From Streptomyces glomeratus (lineage in GTDB: Bacteria > Actinomycetota > Actinomycetes > Streptomycetales > Streptomycetaceae): 64,000 bases of DNA. Each line of letters starts with the position of its first letter. Within the stretch, counting starts at the first letter, position 1. The notes below the pieces were generated by a model that searched no databases, was not told where the DNA came from, and was given only the letters and a program-made list of their open reading frames with translations. The position numbers and the translations under genes were made by a program. Where the stretch lies: contig NZ_JAKEEB010000021.1 of NCBI RefSeq assembly GCF_021462825.1, positions 1 through 64,000 on the forward strand, given 5' to 3'. Below, piece after piece: positions 7,470 through 16,264 of this stretch.

Positions 7470-8357
7470 GTGTACGCATTCGGCATCTGCATCGACCGGC
7501 ACTACCTCACCCCCGGCCTCGCCACGATCACCTCCCTGGCGGACAGCCTCAGCCCCCGCGCCCGCAAGGCCGCAGCGCTGCGCTTCCTCACCTTCGACCT
7601 CAGAGCGCCCCAGGTGCAGCTCCTGGCCCACCTCGCCAAACGGGTCGGCTTCGGCTCCTTCGCCCTGACCCGCCGCTCCCCGCTCCGCTCCGCGCGGATG
7701 GCGGACACCTCGTACATCACGGTCACCACCTATCTGCGCTTCGAGTTCGCTCCCGAGTTCGTCCGCCGCCCATACCTGATCTACGTGGACGCCGACGTCC
7801 TGGTCCGCGACGACCTGACCACCCCGCTCCACGCTCTCCGCCCCGGCGAGGTCGGCGCCGTACGTGATGAGTTCAACCCGGCGGTCGGCCGCTGTCCTGC
7901 CCTGCCGGGTGCCACGGAACGCTGGCCGCATCTGAAGGACCGCCCCTACTACAACGCCGGTCTCCTGTGGGCTCACACCGCCGATCTGCCACGTATTCGC
8001 CACGGCGTCGAGCAGGCCCTAGCCAGATGCCGGCAGCACATCCTCCACAACGACCAGGACGCCCTGAACCTGTGGCTCCTCCGCACCGGCCGCGTGCGGG
8101 CGGCCGACGCCGCGTACAACCGGTTCGAGGTGGGCCGGTACCTCGAACGCGGCGACTGGGTACGCCGCGTCGTCACTCGCCCCCTGCGGCCGGACCCGGC
8201 CGCCCGCCTCATCCACTTCGTTGGCCCGGAGAAGCCCTGGCAGGCGGCGTGTCCCGGTACGGACGACGTGCGGGAGTACCGCACTCTTCTGAAGCGGACC
8301 CTGCGGCACGTCCGTGCGCTGGGCGCCGCCCATCCCGAGCCGGCGGGGCTTCGATGA
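7470..8357 (+). CDS. Glycosyltransferase family 8-like
   Basis: Probable retaining sugar transferase of GT-A fold using a UDP- or other NDP-sugar with a divalent metal. The metal-binding DxD is in PYLIYVDADVLVRDDL near residue 105. PYYNAGLLWAH (residues 150-160), HNDQDALNLWL near 192 and the C-terminal LIHFVGPEKPWQ block are GT8 hallmarks. At 295 aa it has family length. The start is GTG with GGAAGG upstream. It is the first gene of six that overlap by ATGA or GTGA or lie within eight bases, so it is probably the first step of, or acts within, one glycan-building pathway. Confidence 0.88.
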   Translation: MYAFGICIDRHYLTPGLATITSLADSLSPRARKAAALRFLTFDLRAPQVQLLAHLAKRVGFGSFALTRRSPLRSARMADTSYITVTTYLRFEFAPEFVRRPYLIYVDADVLVRDDLTTPLHALRPGEVGAVRDEFNPAVGRCPALPGATERWPHLKDRPYYNAGLLWAHTADLPRIRHGVEQALARCRQHILHNDQDALNLWLLRTGRVRAADAAYNRFEVGRYLERGDWVRRVVTRPLRPDPAARLIHFVGPEKPWQAACPGTDDVREYRTLLKRTLRHVRALGAAHPEPAGLR

Positions 8358-9235
8358 CCACGCCGCCTGCCATGGTCTCCCGCGCGTGCGGCACCCTCCT
8401 CGGAACACCCGCCCGGACCGCGGAGCGCCTGTCGGCGGGCTCCCGGACGGCTGTGTTCCGGGTCGGCCCCCGAAACGGCCGAGGCGTGATCGTGAAGCTG
8501 TACGACCACACCGCCCGCCGCAACGCGCTGACCGAGGCCGCTGCCATCCGCGCGGCCGGCGTTGCCGTGCCTGTCCCGCAGTTGCTCGGCAGCGGCACCA
8601 TCTCCCACGAGGGGGCCACCGCGCTCATCACCTCTGACCTCGATGGACACACACTGGGTGCCGCCGTTCGCTCCGGGCACATCCCGCATGCCCAAGCCCT
8701 CAAAGACCTCGGTAGCCTCCTCGCACGCCTACATCGAGCACCGGTCGAGCAGGCGGTGCCCCGCCGCCCGTTCTTCGACTCGGTCTCCTCCCTGGCCCGC
8801 CGCTGCCCACCCGACCTGCTGAACGGGATCGGCCCCGCCCTCGCCGTCATCGCCGACACGCCGGAGCGAGCACCCACCGTGTGGTGCCACGGCGACATCC
8901 ACTTCGACAACGTCGTCCTCTCCGGCCCGCGCGGCACGCGCTACCTGGTCGACTTCACCGACGCCGCCCCGGGCCTGCGGGAGGCGGACGTCGCTCACGC
9001 CCTCGTCATGACCGCGGCCCACGCTCCGTGGGACCGCCGCACGCTGCTCGACGCGTACGCGGCGCCCCTGAACGACACCCGGCTCTCGGCGTGGATGGTC
9101 GTCCACACAGCGCGCTGCTGGGTTCACGCCCCGCCCGGTACCAGCCGCCGCTTGTGGTCGGACCGCCTGGCCGACCTGACCCATCAGACACCGCACCTCT
9201 TCCGCACGCCACGTAGCGAAGGGACACCCCGATGA
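8354..9235 (+). CDS. APH-type phosphotransferase (293 aa)
   Basis: Kinase of the aminoglycoside/choline/homoserine phosphotransferase fold. Visible elements are a nucleotide loop region (SAGSRTAVFRVGPRNGRGVIVKLYD, residues 28-50), the catalytic loop WCHGDIHFDNVVL near residue 178, and YLVDFTDAAPGLREADVAHAL as metal-binding segment with Asp in place of the common Asp-Trp. It probably phosphorylates a sugar or amino-sugar intermediate of the operon; antibiotic resistance is a less likely alternative given the context. The ATG overlaps the upstream TGA and its own stop overlaps the next ATG, giving tight coupling. Confidence 0.85.
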   Translation: MTTPPAMVSRACGTLLGTPARTAERLSAGSRTAVFRVGPRNGRGVIVKLYDHTARRNALTEAAAIRAAGVAVPVPQLLGSGTISHEGATALITSDLDGHTLGAAVRSGHIPHAQALKDLGSLLARLHRAPVEQAVPRRPFFDSVSSLARRCPPDLLNGIGPALAVIADTPERAPTVWCHGDIHFDNVVLSGPRGTRYLVDFTDAAPGLREADVAHALVMTAAHAPWDRRTLLDAYAAPLNDTRLSAWMVVHTARCWVHAPPGTSRRLWSDRLADLTHQTPHLFRTPRSEGTPR

Positions 9236-9963
9236 CCAGCCCTGGACTGACGGTGGTCATTCCTGCCCACAACGAAGCCGCCTACCTGCCCCGCTACCTG
9301 CCCACCGTCCTCGCCTCCCTCGAACGCTGGCAGGTGACGAGCGGCGAACGAGGGGAGGTGATCGTGGTGGACAACGCCTCCACCGACGCCACCGCCGACA
9401 TGGCCGCCTCCTTCGGCGTCCGGGTGATCAGCGAGACCGTCCGCAACATCGGCCGGGTACGCAACACCGGCGCGGCTGCCGCCGAGGGAAGCAGGCTGTT
9501 CTTCACAGACGCCGACGTCGCCCTGCCCATGGAGGCGATCACCGCCGCGGCCACCGCCATGGACAACGGCGCCGTCGGCGGTGCCATCCCGCCCCTCTAC
9601 ACCCCCGAGCGGCTCGGCGCGCGGCTGCTGTGCGCCTACTGGGATCACTACCGCACCAACCACGGCGGCGCACAGGGCGTCGCCCAGTTCGCCACCGCAG
9701 CGGCCTTCCACGCGGTCAGCGGATACCGCGACGACCTGTTCATGAGCGAGGACGTCGAGTTCTTCCACCGCCTCACGACACATGGCCGCACCAAGAACGC
9801 ACCGGTCGTGATTCTCGACGAGCTGCGCGTACGCCCCTCCACCCGCCGCTACGACCAGTGGTCCAGCCTCCGGATGCTGTGGTGGCAGAACCCCGTCACC
9901 GCCCGGCTGCGGCTCAACTCCCCGCGCATGTGGCGCCACTGGTACCAGACCACCGTCCGATGA
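9232..9963 (+). CDS. Glycosyltransferase family 2-like
   Basis: GT-A fold inverting transferase. The N-terminus LTVVIPAHNEAAYLPRYLP, VIVVDNASTDATADMA and FFTDADVALP (the metal-binding DxD near residue 87) are classic GT2 motifs. SEDVEFFHRL near residue 170 supplies the acceptor-side ED, and a C-terminal basic WWQNPVTARLRLNSPRMWRHWY segment follows. No membrane helices are present, so it is cytosolic and likely acts on a soluble acceptor. The gene overlaps both neighbours by four bases. Confidence 0.92.
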   Translation: MTSPGLTVVIPAHNEAAYLPRYLPTVLASLERWQVTSGERGEVIVVDNASTDATADMAASFGVRVISETVRNIGRVRNTGAAAAEGSRLFFTDADVALPMEAITAAATAMDNGAVGGAIPPLYTPERLGARLLCAYWDHYRTNHGGAQGVAQFATAAAFHAVSGYRDDLFMSEDVEFFHRLTTHGRTKNAPVVILDELRVRPSTRRYDQWSSLRMLWWQNPVTARLRLNSPRMWRHWYQTTVR

Positions 9964-10856
9964 CCTCGGAGCCCGCCATGACCGTGACGCTGCCCGTACC
10001 GGACGCGGAAGGGATCTACACCTTCCCCGACGACCTCATGCACGCCCACCACAAGTGGACCGAGCGCCTGGCAGAACGCCACCGCGCCCATGACCACCGG
10101 ATCATCGAGCTCAAGGCGCCGCACAGCGGGAACCGCTACTTCATCGAGATGCGGCGCCCGGCCGGCCGCCCGGTGCTCGCCATCGAGCCGCACCACGACG
10201 ACTTCGTCCTGTCTGCCTCCGGAACCTTCCTCGCTCATCCCCGACCGCTCACCGTCGCCACGGTGTTCACACGCTCCACCAGCGTCCACCCGGCCCTGGA
10301 GGACACCTACCACACCGAGACCGTCGTATCCGACCTGCGTAACCGGGAAGGCACCGCCGCCCTGGCACCCCTCGCTGCCAACCGCATCCTCCTCGGCCAC
10401 AAGGACGCCCAACCCCCGTACCGCCCCTTCGACCCGCACCGCCTGGACCGGATCACGGACGAACTCCGCGAGATCATCGAAGCCCACCCCGACGCCGAAC
10501 TCCTCGCCCCGGCTGCCGTCACCCGCCACCCCGACCACCTTCTCGTGCACGCCGCAGCAGTACGACACGGATGTCGCTGGTTCTGGGAAGACCTCGCTTT
10601 CTGGCCCACCTACGCCCTGGCCGGCTGCGACCAGCACCTCTTCCGAGCACGCACCGGTCACGCCCTGGCCCCTGAACTCGTCGACATCACCCCCGTCGTG
10701 CTCGACAAGGTCACGGTCCTGCACATGCACGGCTCGCAGATGCACCCCGCTCGGAAGATGTACCGACCGATCCGGCACGCGTGGACCACGGCGGCCGACC
10801 TCCTGAGCGGCACGGGAACCTTCGCCGAACGCTTCTACCGGACGGAGTCGCTGTGA
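9960..10856 (+). CDS. PIG-L family (LmbE-like) deacetylase
   Basis: Zinc-dependent de-N-acetylase of the MshB/LmbE fold. The signature is EPHHDDFVLSASG near residue 71 (family PHPDDE, here Phe follows the Asp pair and Pro is replaced by His) and the third metal ligand lies in AVTRHPDHLLVHAAAV near residue 182. Such enzymes remove acetyl from N-acetylglucosaminyl intermediates in mycothiol, teicoplanin and aminoglycoside pathways, so the operon may use a GlcNAc-derived unit that is later freed as glucosamine. The ATG at 9960 overlaps the upstream stop; ATG at 9978 is an alternative. It is 298 residues long. Confidence 0.88.
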   Translation: MTSEPAMTVTLPVPDAEGIYTFPDDLMHAHHKWTERLAERHRAHDHRIIELKAPHSGNRYFIEMRRPAGRPVLAIEPHHDDFVLSASGTFLAHPRPLTVATVFTRSTSVHPALEDTYHTETVVSDLRNREGTAALAPLAANRILLGHKDAQPPYRPFDPHRLDRITDELREIIEAHPDAELLAPAAVTRHPDHLLVHAAAVRHGCRWFWEDLAFWPTYALAGCDQHLFRARTGHALAPELVDITPVVLDKVTVLHMHGSQMHPARKMYRPIRHAWTTAADLLSGTGTFAERFYRTESL

Positions 10857-11467
10857 AGATCATCGCGCTCGAAGGGCCCTCGTACGCCGGGAAGTCCACC
10901 GCCATTCGCCACCTGCGCACACGCGGCATCGAGGAACGCGCCTTCGTCTCGGACTGCTACGTCCAGCACATCGCCCGTCGCACCGACATCCCGCCCGCCC
11001 GCACCGCATCCGCCACCGAACAGCTCGCCGCGTTCGAGACATTCATGGGCATCGAAGGCGCTCGCGTGCGCCGGGCGCTCACCAGCGCCAAGCCCGTCGT
11101 CCTCCTCGACCGCTCGGTGGACACCCTCCTCGCCCACGCCCTCGCGCTCGACGCCCTGTTCGGCTACGACGTCCACCACCGCCTCCGCGACCGCCTCCAG
11201 GAGCTGCCGTTCCTGCGCCCCCACCACACCCTCTACCTCGACGTGCCGGCCGAAGAACTGGCTATGCGCCGCAAGGAGGCCGGGCACACAGCAGCCGAGT
11301 CCGAATACTTCCTCCACGAGCCAGCGTTCCTCACCCACACGCGGGACTACTTCGTCTCCGCAGCGCAGCCACCGGTGTCGCGGGAAGTGACCGTCATCCC
11401 AGCCGACACCAGCCCGGACGCGGTCGCGCACGCGGTGGAGGCCCTCGTCACGTACTGGACCAGGTGA
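10853..11467 (+). CDS. Thymidylate-kinase-like P-loop kinase
   Basis: P-loop nucleoside-monophosphate-kinase fold: Walker A in ALEGPSYAGKST (residues 5-16), VVLLDRSVDTLLAH at the position of the dTMP-kinase DR motif (near 83), and HHTLYLDVPAEELAMRRKEAG as strand 4 plus LID region. At 204 aa it has family size. Given the operon it may phosphorylate a nucleoside or sugar-phosphate intermediate rather than dTMP itself. The GTG start overlaps the previous stop, and the stop lies seven bases before the next ATG. Confidence 0.8.
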   Translation: MKIIALEGPSYAGKSTAIRHLRTRGIEERAFVSDCYVQHIARRTDIPPARTASATEQLAAFETFMGIEGARVRRALTSAKPVVLLDRSVDTLLAHALALDALFGYDVHHRLRDRLQELPFLRPHHTLYLDVPAEELAMRRKEAGHTAAESEYFLHEPAFLTHTRDYFVSAAQPPVSREVTVIPADTSPDAVAHAVEALVTYWTR

Positions 11468-11474
11468 CCGGCCG

Positions 11475-12536
11475 ATGCCCACAGCCCTCTTCGCCTGGCG
11501 GCGCACCCCGCCTCCGTTCCTCATCGGCGGAGCCGAGGTCACCCAACAACTCCTCGCCGAGGAGCTCGCGGCAGCCGGATGGCGAACCGCCTACCTCGGC
11601 TCCCACCAAGCCCCCTGGGACCAGACCCCACAGATCGCCAAGGTACGGACCTTCCTCGACGAGCACGACACCGCATACGAGGAGTCCCAGGAGGAACTGC
11701 GCTACAGGTGGAACGGAGTGGACTGCATCGCAGTGCCGCAGCAGAAGATCATGTCAGTTCTGCAGCGCCTTGTGGCCCGGGTGCGGCCGGACGTGGTGTT
11801 CACCGCACAGGAAGGCGCGGCCGACATCGCCGCCCAAGCCAGGCCCGACGCCCTCGTCGCAGGCATCCTGCACTCGGTGTCCAGGACCGGACTGGGGGTC
11901 ATCGATGGGCGTCCGCACCATGGACTGGCCGTCTCGGACTTCGTTCTCCGTTGCGCACCCCGGACCGACGGCACCCGGCTGTCCGTCCTGTACCCGCCCT
12001 TCACACCACCGAGGCCGGGTCAGCGCCGCCGCGAGCGGACCAGCGCCGTGCTCATGGTCAACCCCATCCCGGCGAAAGGCGCCGACCTCCTGCATCAGCT
12101 CATCCGCCGCATGCCCGAACAGCACTTCACCCTGGTCGAAGGCTGGTGGAACACCGCCGAACAGTTCGCCCGGTACCCCAACGTAACCTACGTGCCGCGG
12201 GTGTACGACATGAGCCCCCTCTACCGCAGCCACCGCCTCCTGCTCGTGCCGTCGACGGTGCAGGACGCCTTCCCCCGCGTCATCATCGAAGCCGCGCTGC
12301 ACGGGACTCCGAGCGTCGGCACCGACAGGGGCGGCATCCCCGAAGCCATAGGCGACGCGGGCATCGTGCTTCCCTCCGAGGCCGGAGTGGAAGAGTGGGC
12401 GGAGGCCATAAGCACCGCTGATCAGCACAGCCTGGGAAAGCAGGCTCGGCAACGAGCGACCGCCTTCACCCGCCCCCGTCTGCCGGACCTCGAACGCATC
12501 GGGATCTACCCTGCGGCGAATGCGTCCTCGACCTGA
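11475..12536 (+). CDS. Glycosyltransferase family 4-like (GT-B)
   Basis: GT-B retaining transferase. The N-terminal domain begins with a Gly-rich turn (FLIGGAEVTQQLLAEEL) that contacts the acceptor. The donor domain has MVNPIPAKGADLLHQLI and the nucleotide-sugar EX7E-type element VIIEAALHGTPSVGTDRGGIPE near residue 270. With 353 residues and no membrane segment it resembles Streptomyces pathway-specific transferases. It closes the operon; its last 31 bases overlap the tail of the convergent kinase gene. Confidence 0.88.
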   Translation: MPTALFAWRRTPPPFLIGGAEVTQQLLAEELAAAGWRTAYLGSHQAPWDQTPQIAKVRTFLDEHDTAYEESQEELRYRWNGVDCIAVPQQKIMSVLQRLVARVRPDVVFTAQEGAADIAAQARPDALVAGILHSVSRTGLGVIDGRPHHGLAVSDFVLRCAPRTDGTRLSVLYPPFTPPRPGQRRRERTSAVLMVNPIPAKGADLLHQLIRRMPEQHFTLVEGWWNTAEQFARYPNVTYVPRVYDMSPLYRSHRLLLVPSTVQDAFPRVIIEAALHGTPSVGTDRGGIPEAIGDAGIVLPSEAGVEEWAEAISTADQHSLGKQARQRATAFTRPRLPDLERIGIYPAANASST

Positions 12537-13588
12537 TCGAGCCGATCCGTCCACCAGTGCAGGAGCGCCTCGTCAGCGGTGAACAGATCGTCGAAGGAGA
12601 TGTCACCGCGGTCGTAGTGGAACTCCAGCTGCCAGAAATCCGTCATCCGCTTCCACCACAGCCGCCGAGCACCATCCACCAGCGCAGACGGTTCCAGCGG
12701 CACCACGGACCGGTAGCCCTCGACGAAGGCAGACACCCGCGCAAGGTCGAACACCCCGCCCACGCCGAACTGCACCTGCGCCGTCCGTGCGACCTCTTCC
12801 GCGTACGGGCGCACCGCGATCCGGTCCCAGTCCAGGATGGCGGCAAGATCCTCGCCTTCCCAGAGCAGATTTCGGTACTGCACGTCGCCGTGCGTCCATC
12901 CGTGGTCACCCTCAGGCGTCGCGGATCGCGGACGATGATCGGCGTGCTTGCAGACGAGGGCCCGCCGATGCTCCAAGGCGGCAGCGGCTGCTCGGTCGAA
13001 GTCGCTGCCGTTTCCCTTGTCGCGTACGGCTGCGGACAGCCGCTCAGCCTTCTCCACCGCTCGCTCCGGCGACGTGACGTCTGCGGTGATCGTCTCTGGC
13101 ACACCGGACAGCAGCCCTCGACCGCAAGCCCTGCCCAGGCTCGTGTGCAGACGCCCCAGGTGGGCGCCCAGTGCGCTCACCCGGGCCAAGGTGAGATCAA
13201 CACCCCGGACATGCGAGCCAGCCACCCACGGGAACAGGCACCAGGCGCCACCATTGACCTGCGCCACCAGCGACCCCGAGACCGTGGGGACGGGGGCACT
13301 CACCGGGACACCGTCAGCGCCCAGAGCCGCCAGCACGCCGAGATTGCGCTGCAACCGCTCCAGCGAGACATCCGTGACCCGCTTCAAAGCGAACCTCCCG
13401 GCGGAGGTGTCCAGCTTCCAGTTCGCGTTCATCAGCCCGTCAGCGAGATAGCGGCGCTCCTGTACCTCTCCGAGGCCGAAGGCATCGATCAACTCTCCGA
13501 GCACGCTCTCAGCGATATCGCTTCGGGTCGCCACGGTGGCATCAATCACCCCACGGACGATACGCGAGCCCACCCTGTCCGAGCACAA
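12506..13588 (-). CDS. APH-type phosphotransferase, convergent to sugar operon
   Basis: Homoserine-kinase-II/aminoglycoside-phosphotransferase fold: lysine strand RFALKRVTDVSLERLQRN, hinge CLFPWVAGSH, catalytic loop WTHGDVQYRNLLW near residue 232 and metal-binding ILDWDRIAVRPYAEEVART. At 360 aa it is typical. It faces the sugar operon, its coding end overlapping the GT4 gene by 31 bases. The longest frame starts at a TTG (13588); GTG codons a few residues on are equally possible and no strong ribosome site decides. It may act on the pathway product, for self-protection or tailoring, but this is inference from position. Confidence 0.82.
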   Translation of the reverse strand: MCSDRVGSRIVRGVIDATVATRSDIAESVLGELIDAFGLGEVQERRYLADGLMNANWKLDTSAGRFALKRVTDVSLERLQRNLGVLAALGADGVPVSAPVPTVSGSLVAQVNGGAWCLFPWVAGSHVRGVDLTLARVSALGAHLGRLHTSLGRACGRGLLSGVPETITADVTSPERAVEKAERLSAAVRDKGNGSDFDRAAAAALEHRRALVCKHADHRPRSATPEGDHGWTHGDVQYRNLLWEGEDLAAILDWDRIAVRPYAEEVARTAQVQFGVGGVFDLARVSAFVEGYRSVVPLEPSALVDGARRLWWKRMTDFWQLEFHYDRGDISFDDLFTADEALLHWWTDRLDQVEDAFAAG

Positions 13589-13807
13589 CGATCACTCGGA
13601 CGCCTGCAGCTCTTCCTGCACTTCCGCCCCCTTCGTCGGCAGAGGGCACCCTGGCCGCTCCTTTCGGCGATCGCAGGGCTGATCAGGCCCGACGAGGCCA
13701 ACCGCATCGCGAGACTCGCCGGAGGGCGGACACGACATGGGGCGGCCCGGGCTCCCCGGGACAGAGGCACCAACCGAACAGACGAGACCTCGGGAACCGG
13801 CCGGAGT

Positions 13808-14451
13808 CTGCTCACCGAGACCGCGGCCTACGGGCGGTTCCCGCGCATGGGCAGCCCGTGCTGCCGCAAGAGCACCAAGGACAGCGTGGTCTCCGCCGCC
13901 TGGACGCCGATCGTCGACCGCCGGAAGCGCGAGCTCGGCCGGCCTGTGCGAATTCTCAAGGTCATGGGCCTGCGCAGCGACGAGGGCCCCGACCGCCAGC
14001 ACCTGGCCTTCCGAACGGTGCAGGTCACCGGGATGCGGATTCTGGACGAGTGGCTGCCCGTCAAGGACTGGTCGACCGCCGCCGTCAAGGAGTGGCACAC
14101 CGATACGCCGGTGCCGTACGCCTGGGCGTGCGACTCCGTGCCCGGCGTCGGCGACTGGTCCGGTACTTCCCGACATGCTCGTGCTCGCTGTGCGTCTTCG
14201 CCTCCAAGCGCGACATACTGCTCTCCATCCGCCGGCGGCCGCGGCTGGCCGACCTGTACGCCGAGGTTGAGCGGGTGCGGGGCGACAGCTTCCGCGCGGA
14301 CTGGCGCATCACCGACCTGATCCGGCACGCCGAGCAGTGCGGCACGCTCGACCCGGGCCTCGCGGCCCTGCAGAAGAAGCCTCGCAAGGAACCCGAACTG
14401 GCCCGCCTCGCCGGCCGCGCATTGTGCGACGGCTGCACCGTGCATAGCTGA
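13808..14451 (+). pseudogene. PAPS-reductase-like gene, 5-prime truncated and frameshifted
   Basis: Residues similar to actinobacterial phosphoadenosine-phosphosulfate-reductase-like proteins run in one frame (GRFPRMGSPCCRKSTKD through ILDEWLPVKDWSTAAVKEW to VPGVGDWSG) and then continue in another frame (CSCSLCVFASKRDILLS through FRADWRITDLIRHAEQCG) to the stop at 14451. The switch lies near 14155-14180. The N-terminal nucleotide-binding SGGKDS-type loop is missing. This family (ATP-pyrophosphatase fold, with iron-sulfur-like Cys pairs) is common on Streptomyces plasmids and prophages. The copy is very probably dead unless the frameshift is a sequencing error, which would still leave the 5-prime truncation. 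Confidence 0.8.
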
Positions 14452-14515
14452 TGACCGCCGCCCGCTGTGCTCTGCGGCGCAGCGGCGCCCCCTACAGTGG
14501 ATGGAGGAGATGACC

Positions 14516-14869
14516 ATGGAGACGAACCCCACCGCCCTCCTGCTCGAACTCGCTGCCCAGGCCCTGCGTGTGAGCGACCCGGACACGCTGCGCGACTTGC
14601 TGTGTGCGGGCCACCGCGCCTGGTGCGAGGGCGTCGCCGACGTCCAGGCCGGCGTTGCCCGGGAGACCGCGAGCCTGTCCGACGCCCAGCTCGCCGAGCG
14701 GTGCGCAGCTGCGGGCGCGCCGTGGGAGGAGGCGATGACGCGCAGGGAGGCGGTCTCCGGGCTCGCTTTCGTGACGTGGGATGCCGCGCCGGCCGCGATG
14801 GCCTACACGGAGCTGGAGGAGCGTGCGGCGCGCTTCGGGGTGTGCCTGCTGGGCGAGGAAGTGCTGTAG
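14516..14869 (+). CDS. Hypothetical protein (117 aa)
   Basis: A GGAGGAG site at 14504-14510 precedes the ATG at 14516. An earlier in-frame ATG at 14501 lies two bases behind a TACAGT -10-like element and could be used on a leaderless transcript. The protein is entirely helical and acidic (LLLELAAQALRVSDPDTLRDLL, then ERCAAAGAPWEEAMTRREAV) with two Trp and three Cys. It has no recognised domain. It stands alone between the broken reductase and the HTH-repeat gene. Confidence 0.7.
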   Translation: METNPTALLLELAAQALRVSDPDTLRDLLCAGHRAWCEGVADVQAGVARETASLSDAQLAERCAAAGAPWEEAMTRREAVSGLAFVTWDAAPAAMAYTELEERAARFGVCLLGEEVL

Positions 14870-14887
14870 GCCGTTGTGGCGTCAGGC

Positions 14888-14979
14888 TGGACAGCAAAGC
14901 ACCACATTTGGCATTATCGAACCTGTCACACTCGTCCGGGCGTCGGCACCGCCTGGCTGACCCTTTTGAAGGGACCCTG
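14888..14979 (+). promoter_or_regulatory. Putative promoter and leader of HTH-repeat gene
   Basis: TGGACA at 14888-14893 and CATTAT at 14912-14917 are 18 bases apart. The -10 is followed by CGAAC, so ATTATNGAAC is shared with the promoters at 907 and 2035; the rest of the leader is not clearly conserved. GAAGGGACC before 14980 provides the ribosome site. Confidence 0.5.
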
Positions 14980-15885
14980 ATGTCTTCCGCCGAGCGGCTC
15001 GTTGACACCGCGCAGATCGTGGCGGACTTCGGCACGAGCAAGTCCCGGATCAGCGAGTGGAGCAACGATCCGACCAGCGGTTTCCCCGCGGTCGCGCACA
15101 CCGAGGGACGCAAGCGGTTGTGGCGCCACGACGAGGTCGCGGCATTCTTCGCGCAGCGTGCCCCGAAGAAGCGCACGCTGCCCGCCGCCGTAATCGAGGC
15201 CGACCAGGACGAACTGCTGACCAAACGCGAGGTGGCCCAGCTCCTCGGCTACACCCGCACGTCGACCATCGACGCCTACTTCCGTGACCGGCCGGGGTAC
15301 TTCCCCGAGCCCGACCAGGACGTCGACGCCCCGTTGTGGCGCCGCGGCACGATCGTCGCCTGGGCGACCAACCGCCCCGGCAAGGGCCGGCGCAGCTCCG
15401 CCCCGACGGCAACGCTGCCTGCGGTTTCGGCCGATGGGGATCCCCACGAGCTCCTCGGCACATCCGAGGTCGCCAGCCTGCTCGGCTACGGCAGCACGGC
15501 CTCCTTCTCCAGCGCCCTCTACCAGGGGCGCATCCCCGAACTGCCCGAGCCGGACGCCCTGGTGAAGGAGAAAGGCAGCCGTGGCCCGGGCCGCAAGAAG
15601 TGGCGTCGGGCGACCGTCGTCGCTGCCGCCCGCAAGCGCGGTGTACTGCCGGCCGCCGAGCAGAACAACGACGAGGACCTGGTCGGCGCCGCGGAAGCGG
15701 CCCGGATCCTCGGATACAGCAACGCCGACAGCTTCATCAGTGCGCTCGGGCACGGCCTCCTACCCGACCTCGAGCAGCCCGACGGTTACGAGTACCGGCG
15801 CGGCAGCGCCGGCCGTCCGCGTCAGCAGCGCTGGAAACGCTCCCGCCTCGAGGAACTGGCCGCCCGCCGCTCCTCAACGTCCTGA
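14980..15885 (+). CDS. Protein with four tandem MerR/excisionase-like HTH repeats
   Basis: The 301-residue protein contains four similar units of about 65-75 residues, each starting like an AlpA/excisionase winged helix: LVDTAQIVADFGTSKSRISEW (residue 7), LTKREVAQLLGYTRTSTIDAY (74), LLGTSEVASLLGYGSTASFSS (154) and LVGAAEAARILGYSNADSFIS (230). Each is followed by a proline-containing wing (FPEP, LPEPD, LEQPDG) and a basic RRG/GPGR linker. It probably binds several adjacent DNA sites at once, for example in excision, partition or plasmid control. It shares a -10 motif with the genes at 977 and 2112. GAAGGG lies upstream of the ATG. Confidence 0.85.
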   Translation: MSSAERLVDTAQIVADFGTSKSRISEWSNDPTSGFPAVAHTEGRKRLWRHDEVAAFFAQRAPKKRTLPAAVIEADQDELLTKREVAQLLGYTRTSTIDAYFRDRPGYFPEPDQDVDAPLWRRGTIVAWATNRPGKGRRSSAPTATLPAVSADGDPHELLGTSEVASLLGYGSTASFSSALYQGRIPELPEPDALVKEKGSRGPGRKKWRRATVVAAARKRGVLPAAEQNNDEDLVGAAEAARILGYSNADSFISALGHGLLPDLEQPDGYEYRRGSAGRPRQQRWKRSRLEELAARRSSTS

Positions 15886-16264
15886 CTGCAGCGCGCACCA
15901 CCGCGCGCAGGCGGGATACCGTAAGACCGCGGCCTCTGGTTGAAGGGATTGACGAACTCCCGGCGGGCCAGACGCCGCACGGTGGCCGGTATGGAGAGGT
16001 CAGCCACCTCTCCGCCGCGGAGCCGCACGGCTTCGCGGAACCGGCCATCGCCGCTGGCACACGACCGCCACGTTCCCAAACTCCCTGCACTCGGCCTCGC
16101 CTGCCGCCCGCAACCCAGATCAACGAAAAGCGTCGTCGTGCACGAAACGCGCCATGCGACCTACGCGATCACGTGCGGGTGAGGAGCGCCTGTAGGGAAT
16201 CTCACCCGAGACCGGACCTGGCCCCTACGCTGGCAGTGACAAAGGTGCTAGGAGGGGCAAAGCC
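15886..16264. other. Intergenic region with one hairpin
   Basis: No gene is seen. A perfect 8-base inverted repeat, GGAGAGGT at 15993-16000 and ACCTCTCC at 16006-16013 with a 5-base loop, could be a terminator for the HTH-repeat gene or an operator for it. The right end contains a Streptomyces-type -10, TACGCT at 16226-16231, and the ribosome site GGAGGGG at 16251-16257 for the next gene. Confidence 0.5.

Noticed and set aside
12557..14320. 587-codon + strand frame
   Set aside because: Its first 1000 bases are the antisense of the APH-type kinase; only the last part is real and belongs to the broken PAPS-reductase-like gene.
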